From Aurifilum marmelostoma (taxonomy: Eukaryota > Ascomycota > Sordariomycetes > Diaporthales > Cryphonectriaceae), in NCBI GenBank assembly GCA_027559495.1, contig JAMXSV010000024.1, forward strand, positions 682,001-746,000: a stretch of 64,000 bases of DNA, given 5' to 3'. The notes beneath the pieces were generated by a model. That model was given only the letters and a program-made list of their open reading frames with translations. It did not search any database and had not been told where the DNA came from. Within the stretch, counting starts at the first letter, position 1. Each line of letters opens with the position of its first letter. Position numbers and translations under genes: made by a program. Shown here piece by piece: positions 1-12,266 of the stretch.

Positions 1-1504
1 TGAAGATCCTAGCATTTATGGGTCCATCCGACCTGTTCCAGACTCTATCGGGTCTCTGGCGTCCACCATCCGCCAACATGCTGGCCTCTTTCGTTGGGTC
101 ATTCGTATCATCTCAATCATTCGAAGGATTGCACTGACCGTACCGACATCCCGGCCCGGACTGTGCACTACGCTGTTTCTCCTCCTCTCGTCCGTTGACC
201 AGCACTTCTCACACTATTAGCAGTGTCTCTTGCCTCCATGTGTGGCACTTATTCCTTGATAGTTCCCCCCTCCAAGTCCCGGCAGCCTGGGACGTTTGTC
301 GCGCGCTTGGGCTTGGACAGGAAAGATGCGATTGATGCTGCAAGCCACAAAGGACTGGGGCTAGCCTTCTTCGCATCTTGCAGGGCCGTCTCCCCGAATC
401 TCGGCCTCACCTCTACGGAACACTACGACACCAGTCCATGCCTGAAGCCTTCAGGTCAGATTTATCACGTGAACTATCGCTGTGTGCACGAGGGCTTTTC
501 AGCCCGCGAGGGATCTCTGCAGCTTGACCCTGGACCTCTCGAGAGTTCGACTAATGGAATTCCCGGTTCTAGTTTGGTCTACTAGTCTACTCTACTTGGG
601 GTCCGCGGGTGGAAAGATCCTCGGACGGGGTTGGCTAGGCCCTCCTGGGGTACTTGGTATGCTCACGTGTGACTGACTATATATGGTGGTGTAGTATTAC
701 CACGATATAGTATATATCTATGCAAGGCTGATGCGACGATACATGTCTTATCTGATACGGTTATCACTCATGAGCTGCTTGGGGTTGACAGAGATGGGTC
801 CGGTTCTGGATCGACACGATGTTCCAGCGATCGTTTCCATAGATGCGGAGCCGTCCGCAGCGTTGAATCAATACGAGGGTCGAGGCAATACTTGCATCCA
901 TATTCTCCAGCTGATGGACAATCCTAGGCGGCCTCGCCGCGGCAAGCCCGTCGAGCGCTCAGCTTCAGTCGTCTCATGCTGTTGGATGCAGGCCCGACAA
1001 TCCACCCCCACGACTGCACACTGCGCATCTCCTGTCTCTGGCCTGCACAGGATGGACGGCGGTCTTGATCCTGCTCATTCTTACCCCTCCCCCTGGCTCG
1101 GCCGACATGTACATGGTGGGCGGCTCACTGATCCATCCATCCATCATCTTCTACCTCATCCCTGGTCTCGCTTGTTGACCTGAGCCTGGGGTACCTCCAC
1201 CCTTGCCGCTTGGGATGAAGGCCCGCATTGCCGATATGTGACTTCGAGACCGCCATAATCTGGGGTAGACCACCCTGTCAATGGTCAGTTGCCCTTGAGG
1301 GGTCCCGCTCCCCGGCTGGTACCACCATGGTCCCATGGTAAAGCCCATTGCCCATATATAATAGCCCTCCTGAGCACCCCTGGCGCCATCATGTCCCGAC
1401 CTGCGAGGCTCGTCCCCGGTGAGCTGTCTTGAACCTCAAGTCCGCCAGCAGACACTCCAGTACGTAACAAACAACGGTTTTCCCAACAAGAGATCGACAT
1501 CATC
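1..1504. other. Intergenic and promoter region of the sugar transporter
   Basis: No convincing gene is seen; the open frames here are short and lack domain character. The region holds four copies of the hexamer CTGGGG on the + strand, at 355-360, 645-650, 1186-1191 and 1260-1265. These fit the SYGGRG consensus of the fungal glucose repressor CreA/Cre1. AT-rich TATA-like runs lie near 676-720, and a better placed TATA box is listed separately. Confidence 0.5.
1355..1362 (+). promoter_or_regulatory. Probable TATA box of the sugar transporter gene
   Basis: TATATAAT lies about 145 bases upstream of the chosen ATG at 1505, a reasonable place for a core promoter in an ascomycete. It is preceded by several CreA-like hexamers. 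The assignment rests on motif and position only. Confidence 0.45.
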
Positions 1505-3622
1505 ATGTCGGCCGAGAAGACGGATCCTGTCGTCGACGAGACGAACCACGGCATCTCCGCCGATGTTCACTACCCCGTCGTCGCTGAGGGTACCGGAAAG
1601 ACACTGGACACCAGTGCAGGTGCCAAGGCGAGGGAGGTCCACAATGTCAGTTACACCCCGGGAGAACCCAAGGACAGACGTTGTGATCTTTGGCCTCTTG
1701 GCTCTTGCTGACTTCTTGATTTGCTTCCCAGGCCGAATTGTTCGCTGCCGTTCAAGAGTCAAATATCGAACGGTGGAGCAAGAGTTCTCTCCACCTCTAC
1801 TTCGCTGTCTTTATCGCATTCTGCTGCGCCTGCGCCAACGGCTACGATGGCTCCCTCATCGGTTCCATTACCGCCATGAAACCGTTTATGAAGACTTTCG
1901 ACTCCGAATTGACCGGCACGAAGGTCTCTATCATTGGCTCTCTCTACTCAGTGTAAGTTGTGTCCCGGGGGGAAAGAGACAATCTTGACTGGACGGGCTG
2001 AGGACCTGTGCCTCGTTCTTTTCGACATCGTACATACTGAAAACTGTCTGTGATAGTGGAACAATCGTCACGGCTCCGCTGGCAGCATTGCTCTCGGATC
2101 GGTTTGGGCGTCGCTGGTGTATGTTCATCGGCGCCTGGGTCATTGTCGTGGGGTCTGTGATCGCTTGTAGCTCCAGCACTGTGGCTCAGATCACCATCGG
2201 CCGGTTTATCCTGGGTGGTGGCATCTCCATCATGACTGTCGCCGCTCCAGCATACTCGATCGAGATCGCTCCTGCGCACTGGAGGGGTCGCTGCACTGGT
2301 ACGCCTACGAGACCCGAGATTTCGCGGGATATACAAACAATCCTGACGAGCGACTGGTTCTGACTGAATATGTTACTTAGGCTTCTACAACTGTGGCTGG
2401 TTTGGCGGCTCGATCCCTGCGGCGTTTGTGACTTTTGGCTGCTCCTACATGACCAGCGATTGGTCCTGGAGACTTCCACTGCTCCTTCAGTGCTTCGCCT
2501 GCTTTATTGTCATCTGCTCCGTCTGGTTCCTTCCCGAATCCCCGCGGTTCCTGATGGCCAACAACAGAGAAGAGGAGGCCATTGCCTTCCTGGTCAAGTA
2601 CCACGGTGGTGGCAACCCATCATCGCGTCTCGTCCTGCTCGAGATCGAGGAGATGAGGGAGAACATCAAGCAGGATGGTCTTGACAAGGTCTGGTGGGAC
2701 TACCGCCCCATGCTGCTCACCCACAATGGCCGCTGGCGCTTCGGTCAGATCATCATGATCTCCGTCTTTGGACAGTTCTCCGGCAACGGGCTGGGCTACT
2801 TCAACGCCGCCATCTTCAGTCTCATCGGAATCAAGTCCACCGCCCAGCAGCTCGGCTTCAATGTCCTCAACAGCGTCCTGTCGGCCATTGGTGCCGGTTT
2901 TGGTGTTTCCCTCAGCGACAAGATGAACCGCCGCACGGTGTTGGTGTATGGCACCTTCATCTGCGCATGCCTGCTCGCCGTCAACGGCGGAACCTCGACG
3001 GGCCTCAAGAAGTACGAGTCCAAGGACTCCGCAGGCAACATCAACATCTCGCCCGACGGCAAGTCTCTGGCCCAGGCAGCACTGGCCTTCTACTTCCTGT
3101 TCAACATCATCTACTCGTTCACCTACACCCCGCTTCAGGGTATCATCCCCGCCGAGGCCCTGGACACCAACCTGCGTGCTAAGGGTCTTGCTGCGTCGGG
3201 AATGATTGTTGGCCTGTTTGGCTTCATCAACCAGTTCGCCGGGCCTATTGCCCTCGCCAACATCAACACCAACTACGTCTATGTCTTTGTTGCCTGGGAT
3301 GTTATCGAGTCGATCCTCTGGTGGATCTTCGGGTAAGCTCACGGCCCCTGGTTTTTTTTTATTCTTGATTTTAGTTTATCTTCCCCCCCCCCCTGCTTTT
3401 TTCTTGCTTCGGCTCTTCTTGTTGCTCCTTGTTCCGATTCACCATCATGACTGCTAACACACCATCTACTACAGTGTCGAGTCACAGGGTCGAACTCTGG
3501 AGCAGCTAGAGTGGGTCTATAACCAACCAAAGCCTGTGCAGGCCTCCATCAAGGTCGAAAAGGTGGTGGTACAGGCCGACGGCAAGGTGACCGAGAAGAT
3601 CGTGGTCGACGGTGCCAGCTAA
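1505..3622 (+). CDS. MFS sugar transporter, lactose-permease-like
   Basis: Predicted plasma-membrane sugar:proton symporter of the major facilitator superfamily, sugar porter family. Five exons are read: 1505-1645, 1732-1952, 2057-2298, 2381-3332 and 3475-3622, giving 567 residues. All four introns start with GT (gtcagt, gtaagt, gtacgc, gtaagc) and end with AG, and the phases join exactly. Visible family marks are DRFGRRW after the second membrane segment, the AHWRG loop, PESPRFL in the central loop, and the C-terminal motif beginning GRTLEQLEWVYNQPKP, which is typical of fungal lactose permease-like porters. The length is normal. The substrate cannot be fixed from sequence; glucose, xylose, lactose or cellobiose are all transported by relatives. 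It is convergent with a GH115 alpha-glucuronidase, which suggests hemicellulose-derived sugars, but that is inference. Four CreA-like sites upstream suggest carbon catabolite repression. Confidence 0.9.
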
Positions 3623-4391
3623 ACCAGAGGGATTGCCAGACTGAGGGGAGGAGAGGAAAATAACCTCGGCCACAGAAAAGGCGACCGGCAGGGGAGGAGT
3701 GGCAGGGTCTAACACGGAGTAGTGGTGTGATGGAAAGCGAGGAGCCCGTGTGTCGGTCACTGCGATTGTCTCGGCAACTCTTTTCTGCAGCTCCATTGGT
3801 GGAGTAACTTGGAAGCTGAGTCTCCATTCCCCCTGTCACCTCCCTGTACTTACGAGCTGGCAAAAAAAGAGTGGTTGAGACCAGGATATCTGGAACGCCG
3901 GTATGATGAGAGGATGAATGATTTTGGAGAAGCAGTGGTTCTTTTACCGTTGCTAGACCATTTTTTTTATTTTACTTTAATTATTTGTGTTGATACCTCC
4001 TGGATTGATATCTTTCCAATGCACTTCGTATCAGCCTTGCATAAACTCTCAATCATCGCACTGTAACATGCATATGTCCGGCCACCACCAACAACAAGCA
4101 GATCTCAAGTGTAAAGATGCGATTCCGTGACGGCCATGATCATAATTATTGCATAGAGTTGCGACTAGTTGATACTTTGTATTTTATTTTTAAATCTTTC
4201 CAATAGGACCTGATTAGTCTTCACACCATCATGCTCACCAAAAGTGGAAACTTATCCTGGCTGCATTAGAATTTCACCCAATGGTAAGAACTATCATCAC
4301 GATATATACCTCCCACAATGGGATCCTTCCCCGCGCCTTTCTCTCCACCCTTGTCCATCCCCTTCCCCCGCTTTTTTGTTTTTTTCTATAT
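3623..4391. other. Intergenic region between convergent genes
   Basis: This segment holds the 3' ends of the sugar transporter (+) and the GH115 gene (-). It is AT-rich around 3955-4060 and 4140-4210, as expected for 3' untranslated and polyadenylation regions. I see no gene in it. Confidence 0.6.
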
Positions 4392-7300
4392 TCAGATTCC
4401 TCGCCTCAGATAAGTACTTGGCGGCGGTCCAACGTAACTCTCCTTCACACCCCCAAGATCAAGCACAATCGACTCCAGAAGCATATTGGTGTGCAACAGG
4501 CGCAGGCGCAAAACGTGCTCGCCCTCACCCCTGCCAAGATCAGAGCGGACGTCGTGCGACTTGTGCCAGGCACAGTCCTGCACGGCCGTCACCCACCCGG
4601 CCGGAGACGGCAGCTCGGGGTCTCCTTGTTTCTTGTCTGGGGTGTCGAGCAGGCGCTCGCTGTGGACGGGCTTGTCGTCGATGGAGAAGTCGTACCGCAT
4701 GGGGCTGTCCGGGTCGAGGTCGAGGGTCATGCCGAAGTGTAGCACGAGGTCGCTCTTGCTTGCCGTCGCTGGGTCTGAGAAGGTGAAGAACCTGTATTCG
4801 AGCCAGGTGGTGGGGGGTGGTGTTGGTGTCTGCGAGGCTGGGCTGAGGGCAACGGAGCCCCAGCTTGTTCTGCCTGTTGAGGGGAGGACATAGTAAGGCG
4901 AGGTGGCAAGCTGCTTACAGGCCGTGAGAGGCGGCATTGTGATGTAACCGTCTGCCTCGACAAAGCCCTCTGAAAAGGTGTCTGGAACGCGGCGGCCGCT
5001 GATCGGGAGGTGGACGTGCTCCAGATCACCCTCTTCAGACCGGATCTCGATGATGATGGTGTCATCAAACTCCGCCGGGACATGCTCCCACGCGATGTCC
5101 ACATCCAATCTCTGATCCTCCTCCCCCTCCTTTCCGGGCGTCAGAGTCCCCTGTCGCCGCGACAGCCTCACCCAGCTACTATACGTAGACAACAACACCG
5201 CAGCTGTCCAGTGCACCGCACAAGTCCCGCGCGAGAAGAGCTCGAACCACCGTCTCGCAGGCCCATACCGCGTCATCTTTCCCAGTGTAAGCCCTGCTAC
5301 TAGATCTCCTTTACTTGGATGCGTAAAGTCGCTGTTTTCGTTGGTCAAACCCGGTCGCACTCCTTCGTGGCCCTCCACCATGACGCCCATGTTGCCTGCG
5401 ATCGGGTTGGACCGCTGCCGGGTCTGGACGTAGCATAAACCCGCCAGCATGTCTCGGCTTGGGGCGTGCCAGGTGTCGCTCTGAAACCCAAAGTGCGGCT
5501 GGGAGAGAATATGATTCCATTTCCCGTCCAGGAGGGCGTGGTACTCTTCCGACAGGTCAAAGTCGGCGTGGAAGAGGGCAAGTGCGCGGGCTGCCAAAGT
5601 GTTGGCCGAGTTGCGCCGCTGGCGGGCGTAGAGCTGGTTGCGAGCCACGGTGACCTGCAAAGTAGTGAAGATGGCGCTGGCCTTGATGGGGTGCAGGACG
5701 AGCTGGAAGATGGCGGGCTTCAAGTCCGGCGGGCTGCGGGCGTGGATGTGCTCGGCCCTGTCGAGGAGGGCCTGCCACCGGGCTGTGACGAGATCGGCCT
5801 CGGTGTAGTGCAGGAGGGAGAAGGTCGCGGGCTCGATGTGCTCGTGGCGGCGCAGGGAGACGAGGCGGTCGTAGTCGAGCCATGCTCTAGCGACATCTTG
5901 GCTGAGCTCGGGGCCAAAGTCGCGGGTTGCGAGGTCGTGCAGGAAGCGGTGAATGCCATCGCTGTTGTCATCATTGTGCGCAGCAGCCGCGTTGGTAGAG
6001 TCCACGTCCCAGGCCAGACTCATGGCAAAAGTCAGGGGTACTTCAAGAGGCTTGATGTCGCCCACATTGAACACCCAGATCTGCCTGGCCCCTCGTCGGT
6101 GTGCCTCCCGCAGCTGGTGCCAGGTCTTGCCCAGCGAGTTGCTGTTGATCCACTTGTAGCTCCGTGGCGTGCCGACATACTCGAGGTGGTAGTAGAGACC
6201 ACATCCTCCCTTTCGAAGGGCCTCTTTACTACCACCATCACCACGAGGCAGTCGCCGGATAGTCCCAAAGTTGTCATCTGAGAACAACAGCGTCACATCA
6301 TCAGGCACCTCGAGCCGCCCACCGTCAAACTGCGCCTGCACCTCCTTGTACAGAGCCAACAGCTGCGGCACCCCGTCCTCCCGCCCATGAACGCCCTTGA
6401 TGAGCGAGCGCTGCACGCGGAGCACATCCGCAACGACCGCAGCCGGGTCATCAGCGCGCATCTTGGTGTCGTACTCGCCGCGCATTCCCAGCGTGAGATA
6501 TGACTCGTACGGCGCCGCCCTCTGAACGCCCGCGGCAAAGAAGGCCGTAATCTTCTCCTTGTTGCTCAGCCAGTCCCACGTGCCCAGCGGGTTGTCCTCG
6601 GCCAGCCACTCGTTGCTCAGCCTCTGCATCGGCTCGTGGTGCGAGGTCGACACCACGACGCCCCACTCGTCTGCGAGCTTCTGATTCTGCTGGTTGTCGT
6701 CGGTGAAGAAGGACGCCCCTGGGTTCGGGTAGCCGGGCCACATGGCCGGCCACAGGAAGTTGGCGCGCAGCCGGAGGAGGAGCTCAAAGACTTTTCTGTA
6801 GAAGGCGGTGTTGTAGCCGCCGAACTTGGCGCGGACCCAGCCCGTCAGGGCCGGGGCCTCATCGTTGATGAAGATGCCGCGGTAGCGGATGCTAGGCTCC
6901 TTGCTGGTGGTGGTTGTGGGGAGGGCGTATATGCTGGGGTGGTGTTTGGGGGGTACGTCTGCCCACCAGTACCAGCTGATTACTCATGATGACAGGAGTC
7001 AGCGTGTACAACGAAGAACATCGACGAAAAAAATAAGATAGGTCAGCGTACGGTGAGACGCCGAGTTGTTCTGAGAGGGTGTATATGCCGTATATAGCCC
7101 CTCGCTTGTCACTTCCAGCAATCACCAGAGCGGCATCACAGCCTGGCACCGGCTCAGCCACGATACTGGTGTAGAAGCACTCCCATTTCCCTCGAATGCC
7201 GGTGAAGTCCACCGTTCCTGCTGTTTCCAAGTCTTTTAGAAGGCTGCTCGACTCGATGCACCCGACAATGATGGCAGTTCTGGCCTTTGAACTGACAGAG

Positions 7301-7491
7301 GTGGTGCTCCCTGCGTCGTAATGCTGAACGCTGTTTGGGGTTTTCTTGGTGACTCGAGACACATCTTCAGATAATATCTTGGCAGCAATCTTGACGCCCT
7401 CGTGGTCAGCCTCGTCGACTAGAATCCTGGCATCTGCTAGGTCCAGCGCTCCGGATTCCTTGGAGAAAGACACAAAATTGCTGTGCCACAT
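4392..7491 (-). CDS. GH115 family xylan alpha-1,2-glucuronidase
   Basis: Predicted to remove (4-O-methyl-)glucuronic acid side chains from glucuronoxylan. Two exons, 7491-7052 and 6975-4392, give about 1007 residues, the usual GH115 size. The intron has a GTACGC donor and a CAG acceptor; joining restores the family motif SPWYWWADVPPKH. Other family marks are the N-terminal FVSFS, RILVDEADHEGVK, SDKRGAIYGIYTLSEQLGVSP, RYRGIFINDEAPALTGWV (with a conserved acidic pair expected at the active site), and WPAMWPGYPNPG followed by the HHEPM motif. The C-terminal third is the beta-rich accessory region of the family. The chosen ATG at 7491 lacks a signal peptide. Either the enzyme is intracellular, or a short upstream exon carries the signal; I could not join one convincingly. 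Family call is firm, the N-terminus is not. Confidence 0.9.
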
Positions 7492-8601
7492 GATCACTGG
7501 CGCTGTGCTTCAGGCTGGCAAATGCCTTCATTTCCTTTCAACCGTTGATAGAGTATTGTATTTTTCTGCCGTGTTCTTGTAGTTGTCGATGCCCTCAAAC
7601 TGAAACTTGGATGACTCAAGCCCCGCGCCTCGAAGGTTTCGGTCACGATTGACCCGAGCGAGGTCCACCCCATGCTCGAAATCGAAGTTCTGCGCCTATC
7701 AGTGGATGTACCATAGTACGACGACGATGTTCTTGTCAAGCTGAAGCCGTCAAAACCGTCCATGTACAGCTGAGTATCATTTGATGCTTGCGATCGGTGA
7801 CTTGTTGGATTTTCAAATCGTCTTATATGAGTTGAGATACTGTATGCTCGACCTTGTTACCAAGGTGAAAACTGCATGCCTGTTCATTGAGGCCCGACTC
7901 TGGTCACCACACTCTTCATCTTGGGTATGCCTTTTTTTTTCTTCTTCTTCTTCTGCATCTCGAGCCTTCAAATGTGCCTGGGTAGCCGTCGGTAATGTTG
8001 AAGTAATTATATCAAAGTTCTCTAGAGAACCAAATGCGGTTAGCGCAAAGCACTCGACGAGACGCCTGCATGCCTGACCAAGGTGAGAGGTGACTGGCCT
8101 TCGATGGACTTTCTCTACAGGAAAACCTCGAGATCTATATGCTGATGGTATGAAGGAATCTTTTTTTCTCCAGTCTTCTCTGCTCCGGCAAGATGCATAG
8201 TCCATCCATCCTCCACCTAAGGCAAGGCTCAGCAATGCTCTCATCATGGACGTGGAGATGAAATCTGATAGGTCTGGTTCCAGACTTCATGGAGATGGAC
8301 AGCAGAATGAAGGTATTGACCACAAGTCGTCGTTATCTCTCAAGCGAATGACAAATGGGTACGACGTATTGAAAATTCAAATTACGTTAGGGAACCCGAA
8401 GCCTTCCCTGCCTTCCCCGACCCAGCCTATCCCAACATCCTTTCCGATCCGGTGCCGCAGAACCCCCCTCACACAAGAACGCCTTCGAACTCGCACTCTC
8501 CTCGGCCTAACTCGGCCTAAAACAGTAAAAGTGGCCTCACTACCATGATTCCTCCTTTTTCCATGCCAAACGACCCAAGGGTGTGCCCTTTCTCAGCCAT
8601 T
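7492..8601. other. Intergenic region
   Basis: Lies upstream of the GH115 gene (-) and downstream of the PLDc_N gene (-). An unassigned first exon of the GH115 gene could lie in its left part. No other gene is supported. Confidence 0.5.
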
Positions 8602-9026
8602 CTAGGGAAGAGGCTCGTACGATCCGCCACGGTTGTGCTCGGCACGGTTCGAGAAGAGCCAGTAGATGACCATGCCAACGATGGGGAAGAGGAAGACGAC
8701 GAGACACCAGAGCAGCTTGGACGCTGGCGGACGGTTGGACTTGAGTACCTCGACTATGATGTGACGCAATATAACGTTAGCACACCCGTCCTCTTTTTTT
8801 CGGATTTGGGTGATGTTTTTGTTATTGTTGCTGCACAACATGAATACTACTTACTGAAGACAATGATGTCGAGAATCAGGACAATGAAGCCGAGGATACC
8901 GCCGCCGGTGCCATATTGCCATGAGTTGCCAGCGGTGGTGGCAGAGACGTCCTGTGCAACGGGGGCAGCGAGGGCGAAGGCGGCCAGGCTGAGCTGCAGG
9001 AGGAGGGCAAGGACGTTCTGGAACAT
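8602..9026 (-). CDS. Small PLDc_N-domain membrane protein
   Basis: Two exons, 9026-8855 and 8753-8602, give 107 residues. The donor is gtaagt and the acceptor is tag; the join gives the run IVFIEVLKSNRPPASKLLW. Residues 1-21 form a hydrophobic signal-like segment ending LAAPVAQ. It is followed by a membrane segment (about 43-60, GGGILGFIVLILDIIVFIEV) and a second one (about 70-90, ending in VIYWLFSNR). The paired helices with a basic SNRPPASKLLW loop and the YWLFSNR end match the PLDc_N family, the hydrophobic N-terminal module of bacterial cardiolipin synthases that occurs as a stand-alone short protein in fungi. Function in fungi is unknown. The sequence predicts a membrane protein with no catalytic domain. 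Confidence 0.8.
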
Positions 9027-10127
9027 CTTGACGGGGTGGTCGTTGGAGAAATGAACGTCGTCGGCTGGGGTTTGTGGAGCTGAGGGTCTTGAGAGTTACG
9101 TTTCGAGAATTTGACGGCCTAGGTGGATGGGTGGTGTGGTGTACTGTGGAAGGTTTTGTGTTCGAGGTAGGCGAGGTAGATGAGCGAGTGCTATAGGCAG
9201 CAAGCAAGGGTGGCAGAATGCAAAAAGAGGGGCTGCCAGTTGGTCACGAAAATACGCTTGCAAAGGGGCGGTGACGTCGCGCGGAACGCGGCTGCTGCGG
9301 CGTCGACTTTCAAAACGTGATGTCATGGTGTCAGCACGGTGGACCAATTGCTCCGCAAAACCGCTACGGGCCGAGCAGCTGGGTTGGGGGTTTCAGAGCC
9401 GGAGGTTGAGAATGCAAGAAAAGGGCAGACGCAAGAACTGCCCATCTTTCTCGATTTGCCTTTCCCTTTTTTATACATGCTCACTCGAAGAAGAGGATGT
9501 TGTCCAAGACGCCTGGAAAGGATTGCTCCTGAGCACCCGAAAGACTCGCCACAACCTCAAGAGGTTCACACAGTTAGGTTGACGGTACCTACAAAGGTGA
9601 CGGCTAGGCAATTGACGTCCACGATTTAATGTCGAGTACTATTTCATTATTTCTTCTTCAAAAGAAAAGCGGGTATCCTGTGTTTGAGAACTTACAATTG
9701 ACCACCGTAGCCATCAAGGCGTTGACACTCTGACTTGATATCTCAATGCCAGCTGTGCTTCTCCAACAGCAATCTAATTCTCTTATTTGCGATCAGCCCG
9801 CCTCGCATTCCTCTGCATATACGTTACTTAGCCGTCGAGCCGAGCAGTGGGAGGCTAATAATACAGCATTTGTCAAGACAACTTGTGCTTACTAAAAGAG
9901 TCGACAGCATCGCGCCGGTTCCGCTGCCGATTCAAGCCGCTCTCACGCCCTGGAGGATTCATAACTTTAGGTCTTAGTTTGGGTCTCACCTCCAAGCTGT
10001 TCTGGACTCATCATAATCCTTTACCCATTCCAAGAAAAAAAATTTAGATTCCTACGTAGCAGCACCAACTACTGGTCCTATCACATCAAGCAAAGACACA
10101 GAATCGTCTTGAGAAGACTCTGTCAAT
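9027..10127. other. Divergent promoter region
   Basis: Shared upstream space of the PLDc_N gene (-) and the GST-like gene (+). I see no supported gene. Open frames here have the composition of chance frames. Confidence 0.55.
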
Positions 10128-11011
10128 ATGGCTTCCACAGACTACTCCACGCCCTTCACTCTCTACTATGGCTACTACTCCATCTTCTCCACCATGGTTC
10201 GCTTGACCTTTGCCCTCCGCGGCGCCCCACGTCCAGACCGGCCCGAGATGAACCTGCACAAAAAGCTCATTTCCATCAGCCCTGCCGAGCCGGAGCAGCT
10301 CACTGAGGAGTACCTGACCAAAGTCAACCCCAAGGGCCAGGTTCCCGTCCTCGCCAACGAGACCTTGCTGGGCCCCAAGCCGATGCCCGAGAGCGCTGAT
10401 ATCGCGTACTACCTGTGCGAGTGGTACCCGTCCCTCCTTCCCGAGGAGCACGAGGCGACCATCAGGGACTTGGTCGGTGAGCTGCAGAAGCTCAGCATGC
10501 CCGTGCTGACGTTTCCGCTGGACACGAAGAACCCGGCCACGTTCCTGGAAAAGATGCACGAGTTGCTGGCCAAGCCAGACCTCTCTGATGCGCACAGGCA
10601 GGCGCTGGAGAACAAGGCCAGGGGGTGAGTGCAGCCTCTCCCTCCACCTCCTCGAGAGTCTTATCGAGACACACGGCCCTCTAATCTAGCCATCAATATA
10701 GCCTCGGGAATGCCCCCAAGGTCTTCAGCCAGGCCAACCTAGATGAGAACATTGAGCGCGTGAAGGAGTGCAGTGCCAAGATTCTCGCAGTGCGGGAGAA
10801 GAATGGCACCGGAAACACCGTCGACTACATCTTCGGGACCACTCCTACGTTTCTGGACGCTCATGTCCTCGCCTTTTTCTCGCGCATCTGCGACGTCGGC
10901 AAAAGTGATCTGCTTGACGCTCCGGTGGTCAAATGGGTGGAGCATTTCAGGCAGGGCCCTGTGTGGAAGGAGGTCGTGCCTGGATACACGACAGTTCCTA
11001 GTTATGCGTGA
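10128..11011 (+). CDS. Glutathione S-transferase-like protein
   Basis: Two exons, 10128-10624 and 10702-11011, encode 268 residues; the donor is gtgagt and the acceptor is tag. The N-terminal part (about 10-105) reads as a thioredoxin-like GST domain: a YYGYYSIFSTMVRLTFALRG start, then VNPKGQVPVL with the cis-proline used in glutathione binding, then MPESADIAYYLCEWYP with the Glu-Ser-Ala/Asp motif that holds the gamma-glutamyl group. The C-terminal part (about 110-268) is helical and includes TPTFLDAHVLAFFSRI, matching the conserved N-capping region of GST C-domains. The exact GST class and substrate are not clear. It is likely cytosolic and could act in detoxification or stress. Its ATG is the first in frame and has a purine-rich context. 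Confidence 0.8.
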
Positions 11012-11817
11012 GACATTACTGAATTCCAGCTTGGGGAACTGGCTCGGGAGTTGTTGGTCTTGCAAAAGTTGTCATCCCGGTCACTGATGTCGGTTCTATT
11101 TGCTGTGCTTGGGCAATAATGGTTAAACTGGGATATCACATGTGTCGGGGTTCCTCGGTCTAAGCAGAAAGTCTTTCTCTGGGGCATCAGGGACTGAGCC
11201 ATCATGGTCTATGGCAGACCGACTATCGCAACTATTCTCTGGTATATACGTCTAAGACACTTGGGTCTGCACCGTGTCTTGTCTTTGGCGTGTTTTTGAC
11301 TCACACATGCTCAACTAGGAGTTCAAACCAGCCTGTACCAATTGTGGCGGCCGTTGGGCTAGGCCACGTAGTGTGAGGACTGCTCTCAAACAGTTGAGCC
11401 AACAAATCTAGAGCGTACACTAAGATAGCAAGTGAGGAAAGACAAGACAAGTCCCAGAAGGCCGTAATTTCTGATCTTGAAAAGTATAAAGACCTCACTC
11501 CTCCTTGGTCTGTCCAGGATTCTCCCGTATGTTCTCCTGGCATGTCTGTCATCTTTTTTCCTAAAAACAAGAACCAGCTTTCCATCACCATGTTTGTTTT
11601 CCTTCTCCCACCCAGCAAACCACGTTGACCACCACTCGACCTTTTATCTTTCATCTGCTTACGATTCAACCATTTACACCGTTTATATTTATCTCTACCT
11701 TCTCCAGTCAAAAGGAAGAGCCATTCTTACTGACTTCCGTCTCTCATCTCCGAACTTCCCCTTGATATCCAAACCTACCATTTCTATATCTCGGCCGCAA
11801 CAACCTGACCCTCCAGG
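11012..11817. other. Intergenic region with long CT-rich leader
   Basis: A TATAAA sequence at 11485-11490 is followed by about 330 bases rich in C and T leading to the ATG at 11818. This looks like a promoter plus pyrimidine-rich 5' untranslated region. No separate gene is supported. Confidence 0.45.
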
Positions 11818-12266
11818 ATGGAGGCATATACCGCCAACTACCACCCCCTCCAGAATCACTACGGACCAATCATATCTGACGAGGCGGCCTTTGCTGTGGA
11901 CATGTTCATAGACATGTGCTTGGTCATCTCTGCTGTTCTCCTCGCTGTCGGTCTTTTCATTGTGGGGCGGCAGTATGTAAACGAATACTGTGGATGGAAT
12001 CTGGATGAAGAGATGGGTTCCGGAGAGGATGAGAGGCTCGTTCCGATTGGCTGTGAGTCCTTATACCACTCTACATCGTGCACGGCCATGCTGGCTTCGG
12101 TGATGACTGATCTTTGTTGTTTTCACTAGCAGATGCGAGCCGTGAGGGATATGGCGCGGTGGACGCTCGTGTTACAAGTAGTACGAATCTCATACACAAG
12201 CCATGGATCACGGATGGGCAAGAGTTCGATTCCGAGTCTGACTGTGAAAAGAGTTGTAGCCCGTGA
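11818..12266 (+). CDS. Small single-pass membrane protein of unknown function
   Basis: Two exons, 11818-12052 and 12130-12266, encode about 123 residues. A membrane segment lies near 30-53 (MCLVISAVLLAVGLFIVG). It is preceded by a short aromatic-rich N-terminus and followed by an acidic tail with EEMGSGEDERLVPIG and a C-terminal SDSESDCEKSCSP-like end. I do not recognise the family. The donor is gtgagt, and the acceptor is a tandem TAGCAG at 12128-12132. Use of the first AG gives SDAS and use of the second gives YAS, so two isoforms differing by one residue are possible. It is probably a type III or tail-oriented membrane protein; topology is not certain. Confidence 0.6.

Noticed and set aside
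5466..6281. 271-codon open frame on the + strand
   Set aside because: It is antisense to the GH115 gene, whose domains and motifs are unambiguous.
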